From NCBI GenBank assembly GCA_021613375.1, contig CM038704.1, forward strand, positions 28,452,082 through 28,516,081: a stretch of DNA of 64,000 bases, read 5' to 3'. Positions within the stretch are counted from its first letter, which is position 1, and every line of letters starts with the position of its first letter. Source of the DNA: Megaleporinus macrocephalus (taxonomy: Eukaryota > Chordata > Actinopteri > Characiformes > Anostomidae). This document shows positions 1-18,640 of the stretch, piece after piece. The translations under genes were made by a program, and so were the position numbers. A model generated the notes under the pieces. That model searched no databases and was not told the origin of the DNA. It was given only the letters and a program-made list of their open reading frames with translations.

Positions 1-214
1 ATGCCGATGAAGGGACTCAGATTAGAGGAGGTTGTACAGACTTGCAGTTGTTAAAAAAAAAAGCCAACGGGGTCAGACCACAACCGCCCCCCTTCTTCCC
101 TTCAGTACATCTGCCTTTTTTAAGTGACCGCAAAGACATTCCAAGCAAAGGCATCCATTTGTACTGTTTGTCGAATAAAGAGAAAACAAACTGAGCAACA
201 CTTGTTTTTGAAAA

Positions 215-2292
215 GATATATATTAAAGTTTTTTATTCAATTAATGAAATGTTAATGGCATACAAAAAACATCCCATTCCAGAAGTTCACAGCAACATCT
301 TAGTATGGGTCAACCAGTCTGAGCGAGGTGTCTACACTTCACCTCACCAAGTTCTTGTATTTTCATTATATAACTTATTTTGTAATGCAAATCTTTGGCA
401 TTAATGTTCATGTCACTAGATACTATAAAAGGCAAAATAATATACAAAATATATTAATGTCTTTTCTTTTCCAAACAGCCCTTTCTGTAAACAGTCCAAG
501 GAGAGAGCACAAAAAAAGCATTCATGAAGCATATGACTCCTCTACAAATCATTGACCAGCAAATACTTTGTGTAGGAGTTTGGGTAAGGAGAAAGTAGCT
601 CTCAGTGACAGTAAAGGAACATGGTGCAATACTGATTACCCACACTTCCAGTTCAGAGTCACTCTGAGAGAATGTGGCTTTCCACAGTCTAGTAAGAAAG
701 AAGGGTAAATGTATTAACCCTTAGCTTACCACCAAAGCCAGTGCGGGTCTGCTCATACTTGCAAATTCACATCAAACAGTCTCAGACGGCCTTTTTGACC
801 ATAGAAATGTAAGTCTCTGAAGTTAAGACAGCAACAGTAACATAATACCATAATGTCCACAACTTCCAGCTGCATTCCGCACCATACATGCGCTAAAGTA
901 TTATTATTATTGTTCTTATTACTAATAAATTGATGAACGATGGTCAAATGGTTAGATGTGCCCATGCTGCTGTAGGGGACTGCTCCACTATTTCCATGTT
1001 GTAGATGGTAGAACCAGCTACCATAGCCGTGTGGAAATAAATAGCCCCAGAAAGAGAATAGTGGTGTGAATGCCAGCCATTTCAAACAGGCCAGGGGTCA
1101 GGCAGCAGATAGCCTTTTGCACCGAGCAGGAACATACCGCCACACAGGGATGAGGGAAGATTAGCTCCAGCTTGTCAGCGAAGGACAGAGAGGCATGCCG
1201 GGTGGCTGCTGCTAGAGGCACAAAATGATAATCTGGCATTCGAAGCATCAGCCCCTGACTGTCCCGAAAGCGACACGTCTCTTAAGTGTCACTAAAAGAG
1301 ACAAGTATGTGTCCAGCAGCCTAAATCCACAAAAGGAGGCTTCCCATTCCACTGCTTAAAACAGGGGGAGAGAAGCCTACTGGCAGCCAATTATAATAAG
1401 AACACCAACTGTAATGTTAATTTAGTCAAAGGGAGTGTCAGAGTTCAGTCAATCAGTTTTCACCCCACTATTCTGGTGAGTAGTGTAATCTTAGGCCTTC
1501 CTCTAAAGGCGGCTACCCACAAACTTTACTATTCTTTTTTGGGACGTTTAAGGGTCGAGCAGTTGCGACAGCACATGTGTACTATACGCAGAGCGACCAA
1601 AGTTAGCTGTTATGTCTGTGCGTTTTATCCAGGAATGCAGGATATTGTCTTACGTGGAACAGTATACTTAGTCGGTTGCAGAAACACTGCCCTTGGTTCA
1701 TCTTTCAAGGGAAACGGATGCACAGAAGTGTGTCAAAAACAGTTGGATTGCAAAAACAGACATTCAAAAGTTCTCTTATATTCCTTCCTACACCTTCTCA
1801 CATACAATAACACTCTTTAAAGAAAAGAAAAGAAAAAAAACTCACATGCGGTTCAGCAGCAATTATCATAAATATAAATACAAGGCAGGAAAGGAATATA
1901 TATACTGTTTTCTATATTCTTATCACAGCAGCCTCTTGGAGTTCTGCTCAGTTACTGTACAAGTACCTCGGATTCAAACTTGCGAGGCAAGCTGAGAGAG
2001 TCACTAGAAAAGTTTTAGTCCTTTTTAGTGTAGAGAAACAGTAAAGGGAGCTCAGCTCTCCTCTCGGCACTTGGGGGGTGGGGGGGGGGGTTCCTTTCTC
2101 CATCACCTCCTTTCTTTGCCTTACTGGAACACTAACTGACTCCACAGGTAACCACCGTCTCGAGCACCATTAAAGATGAGAAGATCTTGCTTGGCAATTT
2201 CCACGCAGGTCACGCATCCAGACAGCGTTGGGTTGAATGCAGTTCATGCATGAAGCAGACTTGAACAGGGTGAGAGTTTATTTCCACTGTTC
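215..2292 (-). other. amotl2: amotl2 3' UTR
   Basis: The roughly 2.1 kb after the stop at 2293 has no coding signal on either strand. A canonical AATAAA (minus strand) lies at 232-237, which would place the poly(A) site near 215. A G-run at about 2070-2090 on the plus strand would be a C-run in the mRNA. The extent is inferred from the signal alone; no transcript was available. Confidence 0.55.
232..237 (-). promoter_or_regulatory. amotl2: Polyadenylation signal AATAAA for amotl2
   Basis: The minus-strand hexamer AATAAA lies at the end of the long open 3' UTR. It is the best candidate terminal signal in this stretch. Another copy at 2277-2282 is only about 10 nt past the stop codon and is unlikely to be the main site. 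Confidence 0.5.
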
Positions 2293-8853
<6,561 letters not shown>

Positions 8854-9725
8854 TTCAGTCAACGTTGAAGTGCGATTGCAAATAAAAACAACACTAGTAG
8901 TGAGCGATTCTCTTGCTTGACAGATCAACCTGGGAAATAAACAAAAATGACCACAACGAATTAGCCCCGACATAGTAATAAAATAAGAACGCTCCACACA
9001 ATCAAATGTTCAAACATCACAATTTAGCCATCAATAAATATTTATCTTGCTTCGTCCACTGAAATCATTCAGTTACTTCAGGGAGAGCAAACAGAGCTCT
9101 GAGTTGAACTCCCTCCACATGCCTCTTCTCAGAGTAACACCATGTCAACACACAATAATCCCACACAAAAGACCCCTCAAAGATCTTCACCTTCCAAAGC
9201 CAGCTCATTGCATGTAACCCAGGACTAGATTCCAGCTCAGTCATTCCTAACTGGAGACTGTTTGACCTTAGTGCATTACTAGAGGGTGAGTGAGATTTCT
9301 GCACTAGCATTTGCGTCAGTACTTCCCTGCTCCAAATTCCTCTGCTTTGCCTCACCTTCACACAGCTAGCTTACTCTTGGGTAAACTTAGAAAAACCCTG
9401 TTTGTAGAAAAGAGCTGTAATGTTCTTCCACACAACCAACGGCTTAACAACACAACCAAACAGTCCAAGCTTGAGACAACTTTGAAAGCAATGAAACACA
9501 CAGAAGCTTGTATCTTTGTATCTGTATCTACGGCACAGAACCTACACTAGGCTAGATACAGGTGTTATAAGGTATTTGTTACATACTTATAACAAAGGTG
9601 TAAAAGTTGTAGATAATTCGATAAAAGTAAACAGAACTGAATACACTGAATTACGTTGTTGAAAGAAAATCAACAGAAATCACTCCACACAGACATGCTG
9701 CCGTAGTTTCTGCCCCAGAACTCAC

Positions 9726-9895
9726 CAGTTCACAGTCGCATGACGGCAAAAGAAGTTGCGGACGGTGGTTCGAGCTCTTATTTCTCCTCAACTGTGTGGT
9801 CCTTTACAAACACAACAAACCCAGTCGTTATATTTCCATTCGTGTTTGAGCGTGGACGCTGTAGGCTCTGTGAGCCCTGTGAGCTCCTCCAGCAG
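9726..9895 (-). other. amotl2: amotl2 noncoding exon 1 (5' UTR)
   Basis: A strong donor (CTG/GTGAG, just below 9726) would splice to the acceptor at 8929, giving an intron of about 0.8 kb. No in-frame coding joins to the ATG at 8853, so this exon is 5' UTR. The upper edge is placed about 30 nt downstream of a TATA-like TTTAATA (minus strand, 9923-9929). It is an estimate. Confidence 0.55.
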
Positions 9896-10075
9896 ACTGA
9901 GGCCGGAGGGAGGAGCCGCTGCTATTAAACCGCGGAGGCTCGATTGTTCTCCGCGGCTGGAATGTGAAGAATGTGAAGGCTGCGAGTCTCTCGGGGATTC
10001 ACACAAACTCCGCCCACTGAGCCCGGATTGGCTGGAGCAGCGGCTGGAGCGGCTCCTGCGCTTGGATTGGCACGT
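9896..10075 (-). promoter_or_regulatory. amotl2: amotl2 core promoter with TEAD, CCAAT and GC boxes
   Basis: This is a local GC-rich island in AT-rich surroundings, immediately upstream of exon 1. Going upstream on the minus strand there is TTTAATA (9923-9929), a consensus TEAD site ACATTCCA (9958-9965) with a second near-match (ACATTCT, about 9969-9975), a GC box GGGCGG (10010-10015), and two CCAAT boxes (10027-10031 and 10066-10070) about 39 bp apart. AMOTL2 is an established YAP/TEAD target, so the TEAD site suggests direct Hippo feedback. Binding itself is inferred. Confidence 0.65.
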
Positions 10076-10569
10076 ACGGTATATCTGCGCATATGTGTTT
10101 TTATTAGAGCACGTTTCTATTCATGTTACTCTACTATTGGAATAAACTACCTGCTGCTCAGGGGGTTAGCCTAAACTCGCGGCTGGGTTGGCTGGTTGTA
10201 TTTATATGTTTTTATGTTATTTATGGCGTTTACATTTATATTTGATAATGTTTGAGGAATGTTTTTGTTAAAGACTGTATTAGGACCGGCTGGTGCTACT
10301 CCAGCTGCAGCGCTGGGATTTGCTGGCAGTTTATTTATTATATGATTATATCCTCATTATTAGAACTGTGGTTACACATGTCTCAAATAAACTAAACGGT
10401 AACCACCTTAAAGTCAGGTTGGTCTGTGGTATTACTACTGCTTGAAATAAATAAATCAGACCAGTATGCATTCTGGGCTGGGTTAAATTGGTCTCTGCTG
10501 GTTTATGCTTGTATAGTGCAGGTCACCCAGCTTGGTCATATTGATTGACCAGCATATGCCAGCATCAAA

Positions 10570-10740
10570 ACACATATTGTCGCTGTAAAATAATGTATGT
10601 CTATTGTTGTTGTTTTTTATATTTCTACATTATTTGAACACAAATGAATGGATCAATGAAAATTCTCCAAAACAACTTGGGAAAATTCTGATTCCATTGA
10701 CTCACATTAAAAGAAAAAGGTTCCCCTTTACGTTAAAGTA
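10570..10740. repeat. Degraded dispersed repeat, family A copy 1
   Basis: It shares words such as TGAAAATnCTCCAAAAnnACTTGG with 43095-43270, and the general layout with 13140-13300. Unnamed noncoding family, matched by eye. Confidence 0.4.
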
Positions 10741-12062
10741 GCCATTGTATTTCTGTATTTCACATCCAACATGTGGATTTTGTTGGTGACCAATATTTTA
10801 ATATCCAGCAAATCCAGCTTACCAGCATCCAAAACACAACATAAAGAAGTTTTGCCCTCACCTGTAAACGTATCATTTTGTAGATCCTAAATTTTATTTT
10901 GACAGCAATGGTGTGCTGATTTTTGTATCAGGGAATGTTTCGGCACTGGGATTGGGTGGCAGGTTACGTGAATACATGATAATATGAATAGGATTGCTTG
11001 GTAGTTCACATGAATGCTATTAATACATTTTTGTTTACTAACTTTTTCCTTTAAACAACTTCTCAGGGGTTTTGAAGAACCCTGTCTTCTGTCCACTAGC
11101 TGTATGTGTGTAGTGGGGGCAAACACAGCCCTCTGTGCAAAACAAAACTTTATACCTTATATATGCATATTGCATGATGGTAATGTAGTGCCTACTATAT
11201 CTACATAATATTTTCTCACATTCTGTATTTTTACAAATTCACCTCAGTGTAAAATTCGTCTCTCCTATTAGCAGTAAAAGCATACTGAACTCATGTTATT
11301 ATCTTGACCTATCCGTCCTCTTTGCGCACATGGTGCACATAGTCAGTGAGAAAGCTCTTAGATCTCCTTTTCCCTTACTGTTAGTACAGCCAAAAACAAA
11401 CAAATGACAAAAAGCCCCCATATTTCAAAAGGAATGATTTTTAAATGGAAGTGCGAATTGTGCAGACTGTTATACACTGAAAGACAAAACTGATAAAGAA
11501 TTGATTTTAAGCTCTTTTGTTTGCTTTCAGCTGGTGAATATTTAAGCCCTGGCCCGTGGCAGTTAATTGCTGAGTGTGTGTCTGTGTGGACTGTGAGGGA
11601 GGGGTGAATGTGTGCTTGTGTGTGTGTGTGTGTGCATGTGTTTGAGGCATGCTGCCTGCCAGCTGTCCATGGAGTGCAATGGCCTACCCCTCCTTAATAA
11701 GCTTTCAGAGAGACGTATTGTTGTCCCCACAGTAGACATTACAGGGGAGAGGTCTACCATCTGCTCTTACACACTTCACCCCCACCACACGTCTCCCTAC
11801 ATCCTGACTCAATTTACTTGCACACAGCTTCAGCATCCTCAGACAGACGTATACCGCTGCTGTCAGATTAAACTCTGTATCCCCAAAATAATAACTTTAC
11901 AAGTGAAGGAAAACATATACTTCATGTTTTAAAGCAAGCGGGCCGTTTCTTTGGGTCCATTCATCACACAATTCATGCACAATGTAAAGGGTGTTCTCAA
12001 ATTTCAAAAACTGGAAAACGACAAGAAAGGAGATATGAGACTTTGTTCCAACAGCACATACA

Positions 12063-12322
12063 CGCACTGACCACTTGTATCTACACTCATGAGCAGCTCT
12101 ACTTACTGCATAGGAGCACTTTTGGTTCTACAAATACAGTCTGTAGTCCATCCGTGTCTCTGCATACATTGTTAACCCCCTTTCTCCCTGTTCTCCAATG
12201 ATCAGGACCCTCACAGAGCAGGTAGTATTTGGGTGGTGGATCATTCTCAGCACTGTGGTGCCACTGATGTAGTGGTAGTGTGCTAGTGTGTGTTGTGCTG
12301 GTACAAGTGGATCTGTGTCTAA
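12063..12322 (+). repeat. Truncated fish interspersed repeat (CACTGACCAC family)
   Basis: It matches a repeat seen widely in fish genomes, including words like GCATAGGAGCACTTTTGGTT, GGGTGGTGGATCATTCTCAG and GTGTGTTGTGCTGGTA. The copy starts near CACTGACCAC and breaks off around 12322, before the usual 3' half. The family name is not assigned here; recognition is from memory of the motif. Confidence 0.6.
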
Positions 12323-13139
12323 TGAATGTGTGAAAATTAGAGTAAATGAGACAAATGGGATGAATTTTGATTACCTATATAAACTAATGTGACACACTGT
12401 GATTAGTTATTTACGATATTTGTTTGACAGCCCTTATTAATACATTAATTAGCATTTTCACGTTTTCCATGGCTGTTCTTGTGGAATCCCAGTATTACTT
12501 GTAAGGAGAAATCGAGAGCAAAAGCAGCTTTTTTAAAATACAAAATTCTTGTTATATGTTACTGCAATTTACTGTATATAAATGAGTTGTGCTGTAAATG
12601 AGATTAGATGAATGAGACAAATGCTGTTTTATAAATAAACTAACAAATTAATACTTTTCACAGTTAACTGTAATTATGAGAACAACATAAAATTGGCACA
12701 TTTAAACACTGGCTGAGCCCACTTGGTTTGTGTATGGCAAACCATGTGTATGGTAGAAAGCAAGTCTTCACTTGATGTGTGCAGTTATTCCCACAGATGT
12801 GTGGACACACTGCTTTCATATCATCAGATGGATCTGTTTCAACCGACATTTTTCAGTGTACAAAGCCTAACCGAGAACTGGATAGTGAAAGCAAACACTT
12901 CACTGAGAAAAGGCCTGCGGGGAACTTTGAGCAGCAGTTGCAACTTACCAGCTCAGGAACGAAGCAGAGACATAGTGTTCACTGTTCAGGCCTAAAGACC
13001 TGTTCATGTCTTCTGAATATTTGCAGAACATTTTTGGCTGCATTGCTGAGTGTGCATTATATAGCTACCTCAGCTCTTGTTATGCAGCTAACTCACACTT
13101 GTTATGTAGGGGTAAATGAAATGTATGTCGTGGAAAGAT

Positions 13140-13300
13140 GTATCATCGTTGTCTAAAGAAAAACATGTATCTCCATTTTTGTCTATTTTCATCCTTCTCT
13201 ATCATTTGAACACGACAGCTGTTGTTTATATCCTGTGAAAGTATGATGAGGAATGGACCAATAGAAATGAAAACCTTTTTTAAATGAACTTACAATAATA
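13140..13300. repeat. Degraded dispersed repeat, family A copy 2
   Basis: It shares TCTCCATTTTTGT and an AACACnACAGCTGnTnTTnAT...CCTGTGAAA block with 43095-43270. Noncoding; family unnamed. Confidence 0.45.
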
Positions 13301-13554
13301 AATAAGAACGTTTTGTTTTTTTCTGTAAAGTTACTATACTACTATTTTTCTTTAGACAATTCAGAAATCTGTATACCAAATTAGCATATTAACAATATTT
13401 GTGTTACTAATAGTGTAATCGATAGCTTAACATGAAATACTGATTTTTGTCTAATTCAATGGTTGAGATGAAAACAGTCATTCAGAGAGGTTTGATGTGA
13501 AATGGACTGTTGTAGAGAATCTTACTAACTATTTACTTTCTAACTATAGCGGGG

Positions 13555-13690
13555 GTGATATGAACCAGGGGTCTGCTATGTCTACAACACAAATATAGCT
13601 GTTTAATTTACTGTTCAAAAATGACCAGTGAACCTTCCCATGTCTACTGAGTGTATATATGTAATGTTGTCATTAAATAGTTTTTCTTGG
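13555..13690. repeat. Degraded dispersed repeat, family B copy 1
   Basis: It resembles 45840-45960: both have a CAGGGGTCnnCTAT...CTACAACA block, then AAATATA and a TTTA-rich stretch, then GATCAGT/GACCAGT followed by AAnCTT. Noncoding. Confidence 0.4.
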
Positions 13691-14479
13691 CTACTATGTT
13701 GCCTTGCAGCACCTGTGTGAATCCCTCTGACTTTAATAGATTTAAAATATAATCTACGCCAAAGACTATGCTTAAAACTGTTGTAAAACTGAAATAAGAC
13801 GTCAGGTAGCAAATTCATAACTAATTTGTGAACAAAACTTTATGTGATGTTATGTGTGTTTTTCTGAAAAACCCTTTGGAATATAAATAATTGTGGCTTG
13901 ATACCTGTAGAATGGTGCATTTCATACCAAACCCCTCAAATGACTTCATTTACAAATTTAGCATTAATTTATACAAAAATTTTGATAGAACTACCATTTA
14001 AAAATGGTCTACACAGTCCACATTTCGTTTATTTAAACTTCTGTATCATTCAGAACAACACAGTCAAGGGAAAGGAAATTATATGAAATTTAAATTTAGA
14101 ATATCCTTGGTACTGTGGTAGGCCACATGCTAGTTCTATACTTACTATCCAACTACAATGAATTATTGTGAAAACATAATATGCAAATGATACAGTTATG
14201 AGAGTGAGGAATTTTAGGTATGGACCCAGATACGGACCCTTAGAGAGTAAAGGGTTAATGAATAACCATCTGTAAGTGTGAACGGACACTGCTGTAACCT
14301 GTGAAATGATCATCATACTGTAGTAATCTGTCCAACCACTGCAAACTGTTACTGGACCTACATTCCTCAGGCTGTCTGTCCATGAGCAGAGGTTTGGTGA
14401 TTAAGATACTCTGAAGTCAACATGAAGTTAGATCAGTAGGTTATAACATACACAAGGCAGCGTTTACCCACCAAAAATA

Positions 14480-14800
14480 GGCCAGAGGTGAGATTAAGCC
14501 AGGTCCGCCAGGCCCGCCAGCCTCGACCTTGACTCTCTTTGTCTTCCTGCAGAGGGAGGAAATGGCTGCATTCCACACATTAGCATGAGCAAGGGGAGCG
14601 GCGTGTCAGCCATTATGGCTGGGAAAAGAGGGGGTGAGGAGGGGGCGCTCGCATTTTCTACTTAATTAGGCTTTTCTTTACAAACAACGCGTCTGCATGC
14701 CTGAACGCCTGAGCTACCGCATGTACGCCGCACAATGGTTGCCGTGTGTGCATCAGTTTGGAGACAAGTTTGAAGAGAGATTACATAACGAAGGCATTCC
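14480..14800. promoter_or_regulatory. Candidate conserved noncoding element
   Basis: A non-repetitive, higher-complexity stretch in AT-rich spacer, with CpG-bearing segments and a TEAD core (CATTCC, 14569-14574). There are no coding or repeat signals. Conservation is a guess and needs alignment. Confidence 0.2.
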
Positions 14801-16968
14801 TATCTATTCTTACACATAAACAATGTATAATTATGCAAAAATAGGGCATTTTGCCTGTGCTGCAAATTGCGAGGCAGCAAGTTTCTGTTGGTCAATATGC
14901 CGTGGCTATTACAACCAACAGCGCATCAATCACAGCAGTGTGTATACTTCTAAAGCATTTAATGTTTCTGAACAGTTCACAGCATATGTTGACTGTAAAC
15001 ACTTCCAGAATGTTTGGTAGGGCCTCTGTTAAATGTTAATGAATGTGTGTGTGGGGGGGTGGGGCTGTTGACTGTACTAAATGAACACTGAAACAGGGCT
15101 CTTGTTGTCTGAAAGGCCATAACAGAATAACAGACAAACAGCAAACACTAGAACAGCGCGAGGAGTGTGTCAAACAACTGCTCTTAAACTGCATTTACAC
15201 AGAGTGTGTGCTGTTGAACAGGCTCGAAGTGCACCTGCCTGCAGCACAAATTCCTCACCAGAGCACCACAGGCAAACAAACAGGCCTGTCACCCCTCTGC
15301 AGTGTCCTGAGGGGACTAATGACCACCACTGTTCCAAATGCAGTTGGATATGTATTGTGATTTAACACTTAGAGTTATTACAGCCACAGTGCTGCCCAGT
15401 GTCAATGTCTACATAAAACGTCTTGCAAAGTTACATTAATAATTATATTTACATTCCATTTACATTCTGTACAGACAGGTTCAGGTCAGCAACGGTTCAT
15501 CATTGTTGACTTATGACAAAAATGTGGAAAAAATATAAAGGATACTTCAAATGCAAACTTTTGAGGCTGGAACATTCTGCCCGTTTGGTCCCTGTGCACA
15601 TTTTTATATGTTCTCTAAGGTCCACTTATAATTTTTGTAAGGGTTTATAAACCAAAACATTATTTTTTCCTATGTAACCAGTCTCAACCTCTCTTTATCT
15701 TTTAGAATGAACCTCTTAATACCCCAAAATTGGCTATTTGTGCCATTTTATATGCTGTTGTTTGTAAATAATGTGATTTCTGAGTGCAGTTTTGAATAGT
15801 ATTTTAATGTGTAAATATAGCCAGAAATGCTGAGATTTCTATTCAGTTATTTGGGAACTGAAGTCATATTCTTACATAGAAGTGACATATCAGTCATCCT
15901 ATACTGCAACTTATCTGAAACAAGGTTTACCTTGCCATTTATTAAGCCAACAAAAACACACTGTCACTGTTTCAGATAGGGTGGTCTTCATGTAGGCTTG
16001 TAAAATTAACTGTTTTAATATCAAAGATGCATTTTGAAAGCGCAGGTAAATTGGGTAAATTTAACATAATAACAAAAAAGTGCGCACTGTAGATGAGTTA
16101 CACATCAGAAACAACCAAGAACCAGTGTGCCTGGACAGCACAACCACAACTAACAGGCTATCTGGCACACTACTGTCTTTTACTGTCTGGCCCTAGTCAG
16201 AAAACATCGATAGGCTAATCATCACCCAGAAAAACGCAATTCAACATTTTCCCCAAATCCTTCAGCCTGATTTTCATCAGAAAACACAAGAAGCGTGACT
16301 TGGATTTGCACGTCCCCCCCTCTTACTGTCAACTCCATCAGTTAGGCCCACTGCAGCCAGGGGTCAGAACTTATCAGGGGTCAGAGTGCAGCTGCTGGAG
16401 CAGATCCTTATCGCTCATATTTCCCCTGACCCTCTGACCTCTCATTTGCCTAACCAAATTCATCCTGGCCAGAAGCTGCTGTGGCCCACTAGCAGCTCCA
16501 GAACTCCCTCAAACCCAACAAAAACAAGCACGGATATGTGCATGCACGATTACACAAACCCACACACTCAAACATGACAGCTGCATGCGTCCTGCAGTCG
16601 CTCTTAGAAATGTGCAATTATCTGTGACCATCCGCATCACTGTCCTTCTTTGTCCTTGCCTCACTCTGGGTCATCTGGGCAGCTCGCTCAGCTGTCTGGT
16701 CAGTTTGTGCACGCGTCATGTTCTGCATATCGTATCAGTTTTCCACACATCATGAGTTTTGTTTCAAACAGGGTGACAAATGAAAAAAACATGGCAAAAA
16801 GCTTCCTTTGCACTTCACATGTGAGCATCTTCACTTTCTATGACTGGTTAAGAATTTAAGAGTGGCTTAACCTTATGGCAAGTAAAACAGCCCACAGCTT
16901 AAATAAACCAGAATTCTCTCTGAAATGTTAATGCTCATTTAGACCCCAGGATCTCTGTCTGTAGGATA

Positions 16969-17535
16969 CAAAGGTGTCAAAAGTATTCCCATTCATTACT
17001 CAGGTAAAAGTATAGATACCAGGGTTTAAAAATACTTCTGTAGAAGTTGAAGTTTTAACTCAAACTTTTTACTTTAGTAAAAGTACTGCTTTTATAACTA
17101 TTTAAAGTATAAAAGTAAAAGTAAAGGGCAAAAGCTTAGGTTGCATATAGTGCATATAGGCCTATAGTGCACTAGCCCACCTCTCAAAAAAACCCATTCT
17201 TCTAAAAGTCATAATGACTATAATGTTATATTGAAATGTTATAATGTTGAAATATTTGGGATGTGCTAGGCTTCCTGTTACAGCTGCATATACGCCCATT
17301 GAACATGAATGTATTTTAGTACAATGCAAATATATTAATGAAATGAAAACAAGCTGAAATGAAATAGGAGTAATGAGGCTATTTCTAAAATGTAGGGAGT
17401 AGAAAGTACAGATAATATCATAAAAATGTTTGGAGTAGAGTTGAGCTGAAAAAATAATTACTAAAATATAAATAACCAAAATTTCTACTTAGGTAAGGTA
17501 ATGAAGTATTTGTACTTTGTTACTTGACAGCTCTG
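16969..17535. mobile_element. Non-autonomous hAT-type DNA transposon (567 bp)
   Basis: The ends form imperfect terminal inverted repeats, left CAAAGGTGTCAAAAGTA and right (reverse complement) CAGAGCTGTCAAGTAAC. They are of the CAGnGGTGTCAA type typical of fish hAT elements. The flanks carry an 8-bp target duplication with one mismatch, GTAGGATA (16961-16968) and GTAGCATA (17536-17543). The interior has the familiar AAAGTA-rich subterminal motifs and no transposase frame, so the element depended on a transposase elsewhere. The point changes suggest an old, inactive copy. Confidence 0.8.
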
Positions 17536-18399
17536 GTAGCATACAGTCACTTACCATGGACGATAAATTCCTTGTACTGAAAAACTGAGCACTTGCCCTT
17601 TGAATTATGTTACAATTGTGTTTTGAGGGTACATTTCTTTTACTGTTTGGCTACTAAGAACGGACACAGGGAAATTCACCAAAAATTGTCTTGCAGATGT
17701 GGCAAATAGAGATTCAAATAAGATGCTGGAATATTCCTTTGCAACTAGTTTCTGTTTAATTTTATTATAGCCTAAACAAATAAAACAAACATATAAGCAA
17801 CAACAACAACAAAATAAATATTGGCAATAACTCTAAAAGTGTCTGGTGTTCTACATTGGAGGGATTCTTCCAAAATATGTTACCTCTATTGGTGTTTTCA
17901 TGAAGGTGGTGGAAAATGCTGTCCACAACATCAGTCCAACTAGTTTAAGATCTGGTTCAGGATTCAACTGTGAAGGTCTTTGCAGGTAATTTACATCATT
18001 ATTATGCTCATTAAATCATTCAGTAACCCCTTGTGCACTGTGGTACAATGTGGGACTCTCTTTAAGATTTTTTACATTTCATCATAGAAATGCAATAAAT
18101 CCTAATGAGCGTGGGCTTTTGCAGTGACCCTTCTGATTAAGAGGACAACAGCCAGAACCCTCTAATGTAGTGTTTCTCCATTCATTATTTTGTCACCCAT
18201 GTGTATATAGGCTACCTTCTTTCTTGTTGCTTTTTGTTCATACAGCAGCATGTTCTATTCTATAAATAAGCCTGGCTCTCTCACTTTGGTAGCATAATCG
18301 ACGCTATTTTTAACAAAACGTTTAAAATAGTATCAGTTATCCAGGTGTGCGCTGAACCCAGCAGTGGGTTCATTTCCTACGCTCCATGACACACGTGTG

Positions 18400-18640
18400 A
18401 CGTCTGCTCTTTCAGTTTTTAATTGAACTCCAAATGTCCCACTGACAGCCGGCTTCAAAGCCGTGTTACACCTTGCCGTAAAGAACACAAAGGAAGCTTT
18501 GGCCAGTGCCGCACAAAGAACAAAGGGGCAGCTTGTGTGTTGGACTGAAGGCCGCAGCTCAAATCAGTACTGCTTACTTTACGACATTTGCTAAGAAAAC
18601 ATGATCATAATTAGCACCTAATTCCACTTTTCGTTTAAGA
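18400..18640. promoter_or_regulatory. Candidate conserved noncoding element
   Basis: A single-copy, balanced-composition block with paired SOX-like AACAAAGG/ACAAAG words (about 18487-18524). No repeat or coding signal. Inference from texture only. Confidence 0.18.

Larger units (their letters stand above)
10080..16968. other. Intergenic, no gene seen
   Basis: AT-rich spacer upstream of amotl2. It contains a short (TG)n tract at 11616-11634 and several degraded dispersed repeats (listed separately). A non-repetitive, GC-richer stretch at about 14480-14800 is a candidate regulatory element. Open frames here are short and show no recognisable protein. Confidence 0.6.
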
